Shown: positions 36,792 to 47,116 of the stretch, in pieces
Numbering within the stretch: the first letter of the stretch is position 1
Layout of the letters: each line of letters starts with the position of its first letter
Assembly: GCF_038050375.1 (NCBI RefSeq)
Contig: NZ_CP150886.1
Coordinates: forward strand, 4,939,318 to 5,003,317
From: Okeanomitos corallinicola TIOX110
Lineage (GTDB): Bacteria; Cyanobacteriota; Cyanobacteriia; Cyanobacteriales; Nostocaceae
DNA: 64,000 bases
Reading direction: 5' to 3'
Notes under the pieces: generated by a model
What the model saw: the letters and a program-made list of their open reading frames with translations, nothing else
Told to the model about the DNA's origin: nothing
Database searches by the model: none
Program-made: the position numbers and the translations under genes

Positions 36792-39437
36792 GTGCCAACC
36801 CTGTCAACCGTTGATAATTCCATAAATATTGGTACTCAACCATACTATACCACTAATTTAGGTGCTGCTTACTTAGGAAATAGCCTAGAACTGATGGCAG
36901 AACTACCTGATGAGAGTATTGATTTAATTTGCACATCTCCACCATTTGCGCTAGTGCGTAAAAAAGAATACGGTAACGTAGATGCTCATGAATATATTGA
37001 ATGGTTTGAAACCTTTGCTCGTCAATTCTACCGGATTCTGAAACCTCAAGGATCATTAGTAATAGATATTGGTGGTACTTGGCAAAAAGGGGTTCCAGTG
37101 CGATCGCTCTATCATTTTGAGCTAGTTATAGAACTATGCAAACCCAAGTTAAAAGGAGGACTGGGTTTTTATCTTGCACAAGAGCTTTTTTGGTATAACC
37201 CAGCAAAACTTCCTACCCCTGCTGAATGGGTGACAGTGCGTAGAGAACGGGTAAAAGATGCTGTAAATACTGTTTGGTGGTTATCGAAAGATCCCCATCC
37301 AAAAGCAAGTAATAAGCGAGTTTTACGCCCTTATAGTGATGCAATGAAAAACCTGTTAAAAAATGGGTATGAAGCAAAACTGCGTCCATCTGGCCATGAT
37401 ATTTCTACTAAATTTAAAAATGATCGCGGTGGTGCAATTCCTCCAAATATTATTTCTGATTCTGAATTTGGTCTATCTACATTAATTGGTAAACCAATAT
37501 TAGCTGAATTTAATTGGATTTTAGAAAATGATATGGGACAACCTGTAAATGTCATTTCTGCTTCTAATACTGCCTCTAATGATTATTATCAAAGACGCTG
37601 TAAAGAAGAAGGAATTAAACCTCATCCTGCTCGCTTTCCTCAAGCATTACCTGAATTTGTCATTGGACTTTGTACAGAACCAGGTGATTTAGTTTTAGAC
37701 CCATTTGCTGGCTCAAATACTACAGGGCGCGTTGCGGAAACACTAGAGCGACGTTGGTTAGCATTTGAATTAGATGAAAATTACATTCAATCATCAAAAT
37801 TTAGATTTGAAAATGATGCTCCATTAGTTGTTAATCCCCTGAGAGATAGAGAAGCACTCAAAACAAAAGCTTTAAATTTAGCTCCTGAATTTAATAAAGT
37901 TTCCCAAAAAATTGATCAAAATACACCCTATCAACTAGACCTATTTCAATCACATAATAATAACATGACAGAGCAGAAATTAAAGTTTACCTATGGGCAT
38001 CAGTTTGAACCAAAAACCATGAAATTAACTGATTTGGTAGAACTATGTATATCTTATCAACCAGATCGTCGAGCTTTACAAAATGCTATTGCCAAAAAAT
38101 ATTATTCCCAGCACTCAACACAAAATACTTCACAGAAAGAAGATAATCGTAGTAAATTGGCTATGAATACATTTCTTTCTTTGCGTGCTTATAAATTAGT
38201 TGAATCTACAGAAAATGATGATTGGCAGTATCAAGTATCTACCCTTGGTAATGAGCTTTTAGAACATAAAAATGATCCCCAAGAAGTAGCTATCATTTTT
38301 GCCCGTCATATCCTGACAAACTTAACAGGAATGTCACTTTTAAAAGCAATAGAAGCAATAAATAGCAGAGGTGATCAACCAAAACTAGATTTAATTGGTT
38401 ATGAATTACAGGAAATGGGTTATTCTATATCTCCCAATGCCATATATGTTAGCACTATGCGGCAATGGCTACAAGAAGCTGGAGTATTTGAAAAACAATA
38501 TCAAATTAACTGGGATCAAGTATATGATATCTTGGAACTTGACAAGGATTATATTGATGAACTGTACACACTCACTTCAGAACAAAAATATTTCTTGTTG
38601 GCAATGCTTCAGATGAGCATTACAGAATTAACAAAATGGAATGATATTGTTAAATATGCCATCAGCGTTTATAAAGTAAGATTTCCATCCAAATCATTTG
38701 TTAAAGATATTATTCAACCCTTGGTAAATACAGGGCTAATTGAAACTGAGAAAACTACAGGTGGACGGGGTGCTAAACCCAATCTTGTCAAACTTACTGA
38801 GAAAGCACAGAAAGAATTGCTGTCTAAACTGGTAGAATCTATTGCAGATATAACAGAAATATCCCAAACTGAACTAAATCGTAGTTTTGATAATGTTGTC
38901 CAAGACCTAGATCATCCTGATAAGCATATTAAGGGTAAAGCCCTAGAATTGCTGGCAATTTGGATGATTCGTTTAACTAGCTTACGGTTTACAAAATGGC
39001 GTAAACGAGATTATGAGACAGGCCAAGGTGAAGTAGATGTATTAGCAGCTTCAGATCGCTTTGTTTATCACCGTTGGCAAATTCAATGTAAAAATACCAA
39101 ACGGGTAGATGTGGAAGTATTAGCTAAAGAAGTCGGGATGACTTTTGTAACTGGTGCTGATGTAGTGATGATTGTAACTACTGGAGAATTTACTAGAGAT
39201 GCTTTTCAATATGCTTATAGAATGATGGAAGTTTCTCGTTACTATATGGTATTGATTCAAAAAGAAGATATTGAGGCAATTAAGGAAGATAAAACCAACA
39301 TCATTAAAATTTTAGATAAGCGGGCGCGGCGTGTATTTGCTAAAAAAGAATTAGGAATGATAGATCAGGAAATTGATGAAATTGAAGAAGAAGAAGCATC
39401 GCTGACTGATTTCGATGCTGAATTTAATGAAGATTAA
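36792..39437 (+). CDS. DNA methyltransferase-restriction endonuclease fusion
   Basis: 881 aa starting GTG. Residues 1-360 form a beta-class DNA amino-methyltransferase: catalytic TSPPF (motif IV) comes before the SAM-binding DPFAGSNTTG (motif I). SPPF/SPPY motifs are typical of N4-cytosine enzymes, but adenine cannot be excluded. Residues about 400-690 are helical with winged-helix-like parts. Residues about 700-850 form an Mrr-like PD-(D/E)xK nuclease, with GQGEVDVLAA supplying the acidic pair and WQIQCKNTK the QxK. It is probably a one-protein restriction-modification system protecting the nifH element or host. Confidence 0.82.
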   Translation: MPTLSTVDNSINIGTQPYYTTNLGAAYLGNSLELMAELPDESIDLICTSPPFALVRKKEYGNVDAHEYIEWFETFARQFYRILKPQGSLVIDIGGTWQKGVPVRSLYHFELVIELCKPKLKGGLGFYLAQELFWYNPAKLPTPAEWVTVRRERVKDAVNTVWWLSKDPHPKASNKRVLRPYSDAMKNLLKNGYEAKLRPSGHDISTKFKNDRGGAIPPNIISDSEFGLSTLIGKPILAEFNWILENDMGQPVNVISASNTASNDYYQRRCKEEGIKPHPARFPQALPEFVIGLCTEPGDLVLDPFAGSNTTGRVAETLERRWLAFELDENYIQSSKFRFENDAPLVVNPLRDREALKTKALNLAPEFNKVSQKIDQNTPYQLDLFQSHNNNMTEQKLKFTYGHQFEPKTMKLTDLVELCISYQPDRRALQNAIAKKYYSQHSTQNTSQKEDNRSKLAMNTFLSLRAYKLVESTENDDWQYQVSTLGNELLEHKNDPQEVAIIFARHILTNLTGMSLLKAIEAINSRGDQPKLDLIGYELQEMGYSISPNAIYVSTMRQWLQEAGVFEKQYQINWDQVYDILELDKDYIDELYTLTSEQKYFLLAMLQMSITELTKWNDIVKYAISVYKVRFPSKSFVKDIIQPLVNTGLIETEKTTGGRGAKPNLVKLTEKAQKELLSKLVESIADITEISQTELNRSFDNVVQDLDHPDKHIKGKALELLAIWMIRLTSLRFTKWRKRDYETGQGEVDVLAASDRFVYHRWQIQCKNTKRVDVEVLAKEVGMTFVTGADVVMIVTTGEFTRDAFQYAYRMMEVSRYYMVLIQKEDIEAIKEDKTNIIKILDKRARRVFAKKELGMIDQEIDEIEEEEASLTDFDAEFNED

Positions 39438-39550
39438 AATGCTATAGGCGATCGCATTTTCGGTGTTGTGGGTTGTGAGGTGCGATCGCTTTTCTGGTGT
39501 TGTAGTTTGATAGCGATGTTATCTTAATATTATCCTATCCATTTTACAAT

Positions 39551-39850
39551 ATGCCATTAAATGAATTACTACCTCAAGTTAGTCAACTATCTCACGAAGA
39601 CAAATTGCGTCTTATTCATTTTCTATTATTAGCCGTAGCAAAAGAAGAAGGATGTAATTTAGAATCTCCAGATTATCAATCACAGGAAAAATTATTACTA
39701 GAGCAACTAGCATCTACTGAAGCAATTGTTTGGTCTCCTTATGATGCTCACGAAGCTGCCCAAACATTATCTGATATGCTAACAGCAGCAAAGGAAAAAG
39801 AGCTTTTTTGGTGTTGTGGTTTGAGAGATGCTAAAATTGTTGAAGGTTAA
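39551..39850 (+). CDS. Hypothetical protein, antitoxin-like
   Basis: 99 aa. The helical N-terminus (LPQVSQLSHEDKLRLIHFLLL) resembles small cyanobacterial proteins often placed with toxin genes. The C-terminus contains APYDAHEAAQTL-type sequence. It precedes the Hic genes on the same strand by 50 bp. No catalytic motif seen. Confidence 0.55.
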   Translation: MPLNELLPQVSQLSHEDKLRLIHFLLLAVAKEEGCNLESPDYQSQEKLLLEQLASTEAIVWSPYDAHEAAQTLSDMLTAAKEKELFWCCGLRDAKIVEG

Positions 39851-39900
39851 TTAGTTGTTCAACAATTACAATAAAAGTTGAATCCTGTGGAGTTAATATA

Positions 39901-40098
39901 ATGAAAAACTCAATTTCTAATCACTTCACTATTGAAATTGAACAAGAAGAAGATGGACGTTGGATAGCAGAAATTTTAGAAATACCTGGTGTTTTAGCTT
40001 ATGGTTCAACTCAACAACAAGTAATCTCTAATGTGCAAGCTTTAGCTTTGCGAGTAATTGCTGATAAACTCGAACATGGGGAAATTTGTTTAAAATAA
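39901..40098 (+). CDS. HicB-like antitoxin domain protein (first copy)
   Basis: 65 aa. FTIEIEQEEDGRWIAEILEIPGVLAYGST followed by a helix is the HicB partial RNase-H fold (DUF1902-like). It lacks a DNA-binding tail. It lies 40 bp upstream of hicA. Confidence 0.72.
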   Translation: MKNSISNHFTIEIEQEEDGRWIAEILEIPGVLAYGSTQQQVISNVQALALRVIADKLEHGEICLK

Positions 40099-40138
40099 AA
40101 TAAGTTTCACATTTATAAAATACAGGGTTTTTTTATTT

Positions 40139-40354
40139 GTGCCTAAAAAGATTCGAGAACTAAAAGCTAAACTATTAAAAGCTGGCTTTACTTACAGACC
40201 AGGTAAAGGAAGTCATACAGTTTGGAGTCATGCCAGTTTATCCTATAGTTTGATATTATCAGGGAAAGACGGAGCAGATGCAGATCGATATCAGGAACGT
40301 GATGTAAGAAATGCCCTCAGAGACTTAGAAAATTTAAATCAAAAGGAAGAATAA
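40139..40354 (+). CDS. hicA: HicA-type mRNA interferase toxin
   Basis: 71 aa, GTG start. A double-stranded-RNA-binding-like fold: KIRELKAKLLKAGFTYRPGKGSHTVWSH carries the catalytic His of HicA. Likely cleaves mRNA unless bound by HicB. A HicB gene follows 2 bp later. Confidence 0.82.
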   Translation: MPKKIRELKAKLLKAGFTYRPGKGSHTVWSHASLSYSLILSGKDGADADRYQERDVRNALRDLENLNQKEE

Positions 40355-40356
40355 TT

Positions 40357-40584
40357 ATGAATCACCATTACAGTATATTAATTCAATGGTCAAACGAAGA
40401 TCAGAAATATGTAGTCAGTTTTCCAGAGTTCGGTCCTTATGCCCATACTCACGGAGACACTTATGCCGAAGCCTTAAAGCATGGAGAAGAAGTATTAGAA
40501 CTTTTGATTGAGGAATATCAATTACAAGGAAGAACATTACCACAACCTTTAATGGTAGGCTCTACTATGATAATTGGTCAGTAG
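40357..40584 (+). CDS. hicB: HicB-like antitoxin (second copy)
   Basis: 75 aa. YSILIQWSNEDQKYVVSFPEF and DTYAEALKHGEEVLELLIEEY form the HicB antitoxin fold. It is immediately downstream of hicA, the typical order, so it is the most probable partner. No separate DNA-binding tail. Confidence 0.82.
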   Translation: MNHHYSILIQWSNEDQKYVVSFPEFGPYAHTHGDTYAEALKHGEEVLELLIEEYQLQGRTLPQPLMVGSTMIIGQ

Positions 40585-40658
40585 TTTTTATTTCCCATTT
40601 TTCATCATCTAAACTAATCTATCTATAGAGTAAATCACAATATTTAAGACTAATATCC

Positions 40659-41321
40659 ATGACTGAAAATCGCACCTCCGTCCAAAATCTAGCCCAGCAA
40701 TATATCGAAGCGGGAAAACCAAAAGAGTGGTTTGAAATCCTTTACTCCCAAGCTAATAACGATGAAAAACTTGTTCCTTGGGCAAATATGCAACCTAATC
40801 ATAACCTACTACAATGGTTAGATGATCATCAGATTCAAGGTCAAGAAAAAACAGCATTAGTAATTGGTTGTGGTTTAGGAGATGACGCAGAAGAATTAGC
40901 AAAACGTGGTTTTCAAGTCACAGCTTTTGATATTTCTCCCTCAGCTATAAAATGGTGTAAAAATAGATTTCCTAATTCTTTAGTTAATTATCTAGTAGCT
41001 GATTTATTCCATCCTCTTGCTGAGTGGAATCAAACTTTTGATTTTATTTTAGAATCCTATACACTGCAATCATTACCAACATCATTAAGTTCACAATCTA
41101 TGCCTTTAATAGCGAATTTTCTCGCTCCTGAAGGAATATTATTGATAATTTGTCGGGGTAGAAATCCAGAAGAAAAACTAGAAAAAGTCCCCTATCCATT
41201 AACTAAAAATTACCTGATGCAATTTGTAGATGTAGGTTTATCTCTTCAACAATTTGAGGATTATTTTGATCAGCAAGACTCACCACCAGGGAGGAGATTT
41301 AGAGTAACTTTTAAAAAATAA
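40659..41321 (+). CDS. Class I SAM-dependent methyltransferase
   Basis: 220 aa. Motif I VIGCGLGDDAEELAKRGF and the acidic end of strand 2 in VTAFDISPSAI bind SAM. The domain resembles thiol/thiopurine or TehB-like small-molecule methyltransferases (GRNPEEKLEKVPYPLTK near the C-terminus). Substrate unknown. Cargo of the nifH element. Confidence 0.82.
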   Translation: MTENRTSVQNLAQQYIEAGKPKEWFEILYSQANNDEKLVPWANMQPNHNLLQWLDDHQIQGQEKTALVIGCGLGDDAEELAKRGFQVTAFDISPSAIKWCKNRFPNSLVNYLVADLFHPLAEWNQTFDFILESYTLQSLPTSLSSQSMPLIANFLAPEGILLIICRGRNPEEKLEKVPYPLTKNYLMQFVDVGLSLQQFEDYFDQQDSPPGRRFRVTFKK

Positions 41322-41471
41322 AATGCACCATACAGCGTCAGGGTAAGCTATCTAATTTGGTGTAGTATGAACTTGACAAAAGAAACAAGATAAGCGGGAG
41401 CTAGTAGAGAGTTAGAGTTTTGATTTTTCTCATATTTGATGTTAGGAACTGCAAGTTAGTTTAATTACTAA

Positions 41472-42899
41472 TTAATAACTAAGGTTTACACAATTTTGGT
41501 TTCCCATCTGTAATCTTAATCTTTCATTTTCAATTCTCAACCGCTCATTTTCTTTTTCCAACTTAATCAACATATCTTGTAAATCTTCCACTTTCGATTT
41601 TTTCTTAATTGCTTCCTCAATTGCAACCTTACGATTTTCCAAACTAAACCACTTTTGATAAATGGATGTGTGCATATTCACAGAATGACCCAAATTATCA
41701 GCCGCAGCTTTAATAGGAATTCCCATTAAATGCGCTCGAATTGCCCAAGCGTGACGTAAATCATAGGGTTGAAAATTCACACCCACAAATCTAAACCATC
41801 TATCTGTTCCATGTCGTGCAGAATTAATTTCTCTACTTGTAATCTTATCTTTAATTTTGGCTTTTAATAATTCAATTGCTTCTAGATCAGTTTTTAAATT
41901 GAACTCTTCTACCCAACGGGGATATAATGGTAAAGCGTCCCTTGCTCCGGTTTTACATTCTTCATTAACTCGCCATGTATTCATGGTATTTTCTGATGAT
42001 AACCACCAATCTAAATCCGGTTTTACAAAAATTTCAATTGGTCTTAAACCATAGGTTGCTAACATTCCATAAACCCATCTCCACAATTTCCAATTGTTTC
42101 TATCTTCCCTATTTGTTAATTTACTAGGACGGTTAATAGAGTAATTTTCAAACTTCAGAAATTCTGTTTCTATTTCTGTATCAGTAGGTATATCCCGCTT
42201 ACGTTTTGCAGTAGTTTTAATTTTTAAGTTACTTAATTCCGGAACTTCTAAACCAGAACATTTACATAAAACTCGAATGACTTTAATTAATTCATTTTTA
42301 ACGCTATCAGAAGATGAACAAGTTTGGACAGCTTCAATAAAACTAGCATTTATCGCAGGTTTATCTTTTGGTAGATGTTTTTGGGCAATATAGAAATAAC
42401 TACTAAAAGTATTTTCACTTTTTAAAGTTCGTTTTCGAGTTTGAAAATAGTTTTGTTCAAATTCTGCAACTAAATCACCAATGATTTTTGCTTTGATTTT
42501 ATTATGACTTTTGCCTAAATATTTATCTGTCCATTGAAATTGTTTTCTAGCAATCAATGTTCCTAGTTCATTTGCTTCTTCTTCTGCTGTATTTAAACCA
42601 TCAAAATTAAAAGGAATCCCCAAAGAAATATCATATTGTTTTGTACTGCTACCGTTTTTATCAAAATCCCCTGGTTTAATAGGTAAAGTGCATCTCAACT
42701 GTAAAGAATTACCGGATTTTCTGATAGAAACACAAACATTAGCGGCTCTGAGTCTACCATTAATTGCTTTTAATTCTGTGATTAATTTTGCCGTGAGATG
42801 ATTTTCCTGTTCATTTACTGCTTGCATTCTGCCTAAATATCCCCCATCTGTAATAGCTGTTTGGTGAAAATCGGCAAATGCTTCCTGAGTTCTGTTCAT
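41472..42899 (-). CDS. XisA/XisC-family tyrosine recombinase of the nifH element
   Basis: 475 aa. The C-terminal catalytic domain has Arg286 (YGLRP), Tyr379-x-x-Arg382 (YDLR, where most integrases have HxxR), His405 (NLGHS) and the nucleophile Tyr414 (SIYQKW). A tyrosine in the HxxR position is known for XisA and XisC. A coiled coil (about 435-465) ends the protein. It starts 109 bp from the right core repeat and reads into the element. It is about as long as, and clearly homologous to, the recombinase at 44625-46025. It is expected to excise the nifH element. Confidence 0.9.
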   Translation of the reverse strand: MNRTQEAFADFHQTAITDGGYLGRMQAVNEQENHLTAKLITELKAINGRLRAANVCVSIRKSGNSLQLRCTLPIKPGDFDKNGSSTKQYDISLGIPFNFDGLNTAEEEANELGTLIARKQFQWTDKYLGKSHNKIKAKIIGDLVAEFEQNYFQTRKRTLKSENTFSSYFYIAQKHLPKDKPAINASFIEAVQTCSSSDSVKNELIKVIRVLCKCSGLEVPELSNLKIKTTAKRKRDIPTDTEIETEFLKFENYSINRPSKLTNREDRNNWKLWRWVYGMLATYGLRPIEIFVKPDLDWWLSSENTMNTWRVNEECKTGARDALPLYPRWVEEFNLKTDLEAIELLKAKIKDKITSREINSARHGTDRWFRFVGVNFQPYDLRHAWAIRAHLMGIPIKAAADNLGHSVNMHTSIYQKWFSLENRKVAIEEAIKKKSKVEDLQDMLIKLEKENERLRIENERLRLQMGNQNCVNLSY

Positions 42900-43468
<569 letters not shown>

Positions 43469-43602
43469 TATTCAGTAATTAAGGAACAGGAAAAAGGAAA
43501 ACTCTACATAATTTCCTTTTTACCTTCCCTTCCCTCCCCTTGGGGATTAATTTCCCCATCCCTATCCATCCAAATATCCAGAATATTTAAGAGAGGCCAG
43601 AC

Positions 43603-44501
43603 ATGACTCCTCCAGACAAGAAGATTGTTGAAGAAAGAAAAGAACTCATTCAAGACGTTCTTAAAGCTTATCCCGAAAAAGCTGCTAAAAAGCGTGCAAA
43701 ACACTTAAATGTACACGAAGAAGGTAAATCTGATTGTGGTGTTAAATCTAACATCAAATCCTTACCTGGTGTAATGACCGCTCGTGGTTGTGCTTATGCA
43801 GGTTCTAAGGGTGTGGTTTGGGGTCCTATTAAGGACATGATCCACATCAGCCACGGTCCCGTAGGTTGCGGTTACTGGTCTTGGTCTGGTCGTCGTAACT
43901 ACTACTTAGGTACTACTGGTGTAGATACCTTTGGTACTATGCACTTCACCTCTGACTTCCAAGAACGCGACATCGTGTTTGGTGGAGACAAGAAACTGAC
44001 CAAATTAATTGAAGAATTAGATGAACTATTCCCCTTAAATCGTGGGGTTTCTATTCAATCTGAATGTCCCATCGGTCTAATTGGGGATGACATCGAAGCA
44101 GTAGCTAGAAAGACATCCAAAACAATCGGTAAGCCTGTTATTCCTGTACGTTGCGAAGGTTTCCGTGGTGTGTCTCAGTCATTAGGACACCACATCGCTA
44201 ACGACATGATTCGTGACTGGGTATTCCCCAAAGCAGATCAAGGTAAGAAAGACGGTACATTGAAGTTTGAAGGTACTCCTTACGACGTAGCAATTATCGG
44301 TGACTATAACATCGGTGGTGACGCTTGGGCCAGCCGGATCTTATTAGAAGAAATCGGTTTACGTGTAGTTGCTCAGTGGTCTGGTGACGGTACTATCAAC
44401 GAAATGTTGATGACCCCCAATGTGAAGATGAACCTCATCCACTGTTACCGCTCGATGAACTACATCAGCCGTCACATGGAAGAAGCTTATGGTATTCCCT
44501 G
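43603..44501 (+). CDS. nifD: Nitrogenase MoFe protein alpha chain NifD, part 1 (interrupted)
   Basis: Residues 1-299 plus two bases of codon 300, preceded by AGAGAGG. P-cluster ligands are seen in [10 protein letters not shown] and [11 protein letters not shown], and the next ligand in [10 protein letters not shown]. Switching into the element creates a TGA stop right after YGIP. Its last bases TTCCCTG (44495-44501) recur at 56081-56087, and joining gives [15 protein letters not shown], the normal NifD sequence. The break therefore needs excision for function. Confidence 0.95.
44495..44501 (+). repeat. Left core repeat of the 11.6-kb nifD element
   Basis: TTCCCTG, matching 56081-56087. Beyond it the match continues imperfectly (14 of 17 bases over TTCCCTG-RM-TGRAATAT). 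Confidence 0.8.
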
Positions 44502-44624
44502 ACTGAAATATGAGATATTTGGACTTGATACCGTGATTCTGTCCAGTCATAACTTTGCTCAAATTAAACAATGTTTGCAGTGGTCAGAAAATGGTAAAAA
44601 ATTTATTCCAAAATTATTCCACTA

Positions 44625-46025
44625 ATGAATAACTCAGATCAGGGAATTTTTGACGACTACAATCCACCAGCATCTACCGATGGAAGTTACCAAGGAACTC
44701 AACGTCAGATGAAGGCAACACAATCACATCTAGAGAAGAAATTTCAATCAGAGCTAGAAAAAGTTAAATCCAGACTCAAGGACGGCAAGGTCAAAGTTGG
44801 ACTGATTGCAGCCAACGGAACTATCCAGTTATATGCCTCACTCCCAATCAAACCGGGTGATATTGACCGGAAGGGAACGGGACACAAGCAATACAAAATT
44901 TCTCTGAATATTCCCGCTAATTTGGATGGTTTAAAAACAGCAGAAGAAGAAGCTCACGAATTGGGTAAGTTAATCGCTAGGAAACAATTTGAATGGAATG
45001 AAAAATACTTAGGTAAATTAGCTAAGAAAAAATCAATTCTCACTGTGGGGGAATCACTCAAGTTATTTGAAACTGAATATTTTAAAACTCACAAGTTAAC
45101 GGAGAAAAGTAAGCACACTTTTCACTATTACATTGATTACCTCAAAAGATACGTAGGTGTAGATACTTTACTTACTCAAGATGCTATAGATTTACAACTG
45201 AGTAATTTACGTAATGATCACGCTAAACAAAGCGCAATTAAAACTTTAAATGTTCTCAAGTCAACTCTAAACTTAACCGCATTTACTCTGGATAATATCA
45301 AAGTCAAAAAACCACAACCTCGAATCAGGGATATTCCCAGTGATGAGGATGTGGTTAAGATTTACCAGAATTTTTATCTGTATTCAATTAACAGAAAGTC
45401 AACTATTAAAAAACAATTTTTAGAAACTTGGAAATTGTGGCAGTGGGTCTATGGAATGCTTGCTACCTATGGCTTGCGTCCACGCGAGGTATTTGTAAAT
45501 CCTGATATTGATTGGTGGTTATCACCTGATAATACTGATAATACTTGGAAGGTTTCACCGGAAACAAAGACGGGATACAGAGAAGCATTACCCCTACATC
45601 CTGACTGGGTTGAGTTGTTTGATTTAAAGAATCCTGGGTTTTTGGAACTGCTGAAAATTCAGATTGAGGGTAAAACCAGTTTCACTGATATCAACACTAT
45701 TAGGATTAATTGTTCATCATGGTTTAGACGGGTAAGCATTCCATTTACCCCTTACGATTTACGCCACGCTTGGGCAATTCGAGCGCATATTATGGGTGTA
45801 CCAATTAAAGCCGCTGCTGATAATTTGGGTCACTCGGTTGAGATTCATACAGAAATTTATCAGAGGTGGTTTAGCCTCGATAACCGCAAAAAAGTTATCA
45901 ATTTAGCTGTTAATCGGCAAGATGATATTGAGGCACTGAAGGAAGAAAACGCAAGGTTGAAGGCTGAAATTGAACTACTAAAATCAGCTTTGGCTAGAAG
46001 ACAAATATCAGAAATTATCAATTGA
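44625..46025 (+). CDS. XisA/XisC-family tyrosine recombinase of nifD element 1
   Basis: 466 aa. Catalytic positions are Arg285 (YGLRP), Tyr377-x-x-Arg380 (YDLR), His403 (NLGHS) and Tyr412 (EIYQRW). It ends with a coiled coil (DDIEALKEENARLKAEIELL). It is homologous over its whole length to the nifH-element enzyme, including the N-terminal LPIKPGD and LDGLKTAEEEA segments. It starts 123 bp from the left core and reads inward, the mirror image of the nifH element. Its specificity must differ, since the cores differ. Confidence 0.9.
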   Translation: MNNSDQGIFDDYNPPASTDGSYQGTQRQMKATQSHLEKKFQSELEKVKSRLKDGKVKVGLIAANGTIQLYASLPIKPGDIDRKGTGHKQYKISLNIPANLDGLKTAEEEAHELGKLIARKQFEWNEKYLGKLAKKKSILTVGESLKLFETEYFKTHKLTEKSKHTFHYYIDYLKRYVGVDTLLTQDAIDLQLSNLRNDHAKQSAIKTLNVLKSTLNLTAFTLDNIKVKKPQPRIRDIPSDEDVVKIYQNFYLYSINRKSTIKKQFLETWKLWQWVYGMLATYGLRPREVFVNPDIDWWLSPDNTDNTWKVSPETKTGYREALPLHPDWVELFDLKNPGFLELLKIQIEGKTSFTDINTIRINCSSWFRRVSIPFTPYDLRHAWAIRAHIMGVPIKAAADNLGHSVEIHTEIYQRWFSLDNRKKVINLAVNRQDDIEALKEENARLKAEIELLKSALARRQISEIIN

Positions 46026-46171
46026 GCTTCCTTAAAAGATGAGAGTAGAATCTTTGAGCGTATTTTTTACCCTCAATTAATACCCAAATATATTGAGGGG
46101 TTGTACTGCTTCTGTACTATTTGGTTGATTGTTGCTACTAATTTCTAAATTTTTATTTTCAGGAAAAACAG

Positions 46172-46395
46172 GTGTAACCGGAGGGTCAAATGTAACCGCC
46201 TTGCTGTGTAAGGGTTTCAGGTGGTTACACTCGGTTACACTCTGGTTACACTCGGTTACGTTTTGGGAAAATGTAACCGACTCTAAATTTTCTCCGGTTA
46301 CACTTTGGGTGAAACGTAACCAGGTGTAACCGAAGTGTAACCGCTGGAATCCTTGTGTATCAAGGCGGTTACACTTTCGTCTTCGGTTACACCCA
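46172..46395. repeat. GGTTACA word array with hairpin (array 1)
   Basis: Thirteen copies of GGTTAC(A)/(T)GTAACC within about 225 bases, in both orientations, mostly as CGGTTACAC. The hairpin GGAATCCTTGTGTATCAAGG at 46346-46365 interrupts the series near its right end. No convincing coding potential. Confidence 0.85.
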
Positions 46396-46596
46396 ATTTC
46401 CCATCAAAAATATTTTCAGAATTAGCTATCTTTTCCCAACACTGTCTAGCTGTCTTCCCGTCAATTTTTTGTGCCTTAGATGTCTTCCTCTATCCCAACC
46501 GTGTCATACAGGCAGTAATTTCTCCATTGAGTGGACCCCTCACCGTGGTGAGTTTTCGCCTGTGCCTGTTCCCAGTTGGGAAACTATTTTTGATTT

Positions 46597-46852
46597 CGGC
46601 GAAACGGATTTACCCCTATTCCGAAATGAGCGAAACGACGACACAGTAGCACTTTCAGAGAATAAAAAATCTCATTTCGGGCGTTTCGGGATGGCACGAA
46701 ATGAGGTTATAGAGGAAATTGGAAGATTGCGAAACGAAATGAAATTATCTCAAACTCAAATCATTGGAATCCTTTGGGGGGCGAAGCCTGGAGAGAATGA
46801 CGCGTACCGAAATGCCGTTTCGGAATTCAAGAAACTTACAGATACTGAGTGA
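46597..46852 (+). pseudogene. 3' remnant of a gene with a helix-turn-helix-like tail, with CGAAAYG words (block 2)
   Basis: The frame ending at 46852 encodes MKLSQTQIIGILWGAKPG and then SEFKKLTDTE, similar in spacing to the tail encoded at 49728-49907. The pattern (SQTQIIxxxWGxxxGxxxAYxxAxxEF) resembles the winged-helix tail of FtsK/Tra-type translocases and replication proteins. Upstream the frame runs through non-coding-looking DNA, so the 5' part is lost. CGAAAYG/CRTTTCG words occur about nine times across 46597-46830. Confidence 0.5.
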
Positions 46853-47030
46853 CTTCTTTCATGAACTCTATCCGGTCATAGTGACTCATTTCTAAAATCC
46901 GCTGTAATATCCCTTTACCCAAAATCCTAGATGTTTTATCATCTGGGATTATTTGTATATGTAATTCCAGGACTGAACAAGCATAAAGTATTGCCAAGGA
47001 TTCGTCGTAACTACAAGGATTAGTTTCCAT
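46836..47030 (-). CDS. 64-aa protein, copy A
   Basis: Acidic helical protein (SYDESLAILYACSVLELHIQ-like start, ILEMSHYDRIEFMKEVTQYL end). It is nearly identical to the protein at 49891-50085 (four changes). Convergent with the remnant ending at 46852 (17-bp overlap). Function unknown. Confidence 0.65.
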   Translation of the reverse strand: METNPCSYDESLAILYACSVLELHIQIIPDDKTSRILGKGILQRILEMSHYDRIEFMKEVTQYL

Positions 47031-47031
47031 T

Positions 47032-47116
47032 AACTTAAAGTCTCCGAATTTAAATCACCTGATAATGGTTCATCATCACTCATCAATGATCTAGTAAATT
47101 CGATTGTCCTGGCTCA
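47032..47116 (-). pseudogene. 3' fragment of a copy of the 136-aa gene
   Basis: Encodes IEFTRSLMSDDEPLSGDLNSETL, matching the C-terminal end of the protein at 50088-50498. The rest is cut off where the inverted repeat begins at 47117, showing that copy A was truncated by the insertion or rearrangement. Confidence 0.7.

Noticed and set aside
46129-46596. Proteins read through array 1 (frames beginning near 46129 and 46355)
   Set aside because: Their residues only reflect the repeated words; there is no ribosome site, and coding-like sequence appears only near the 3' remnant end.
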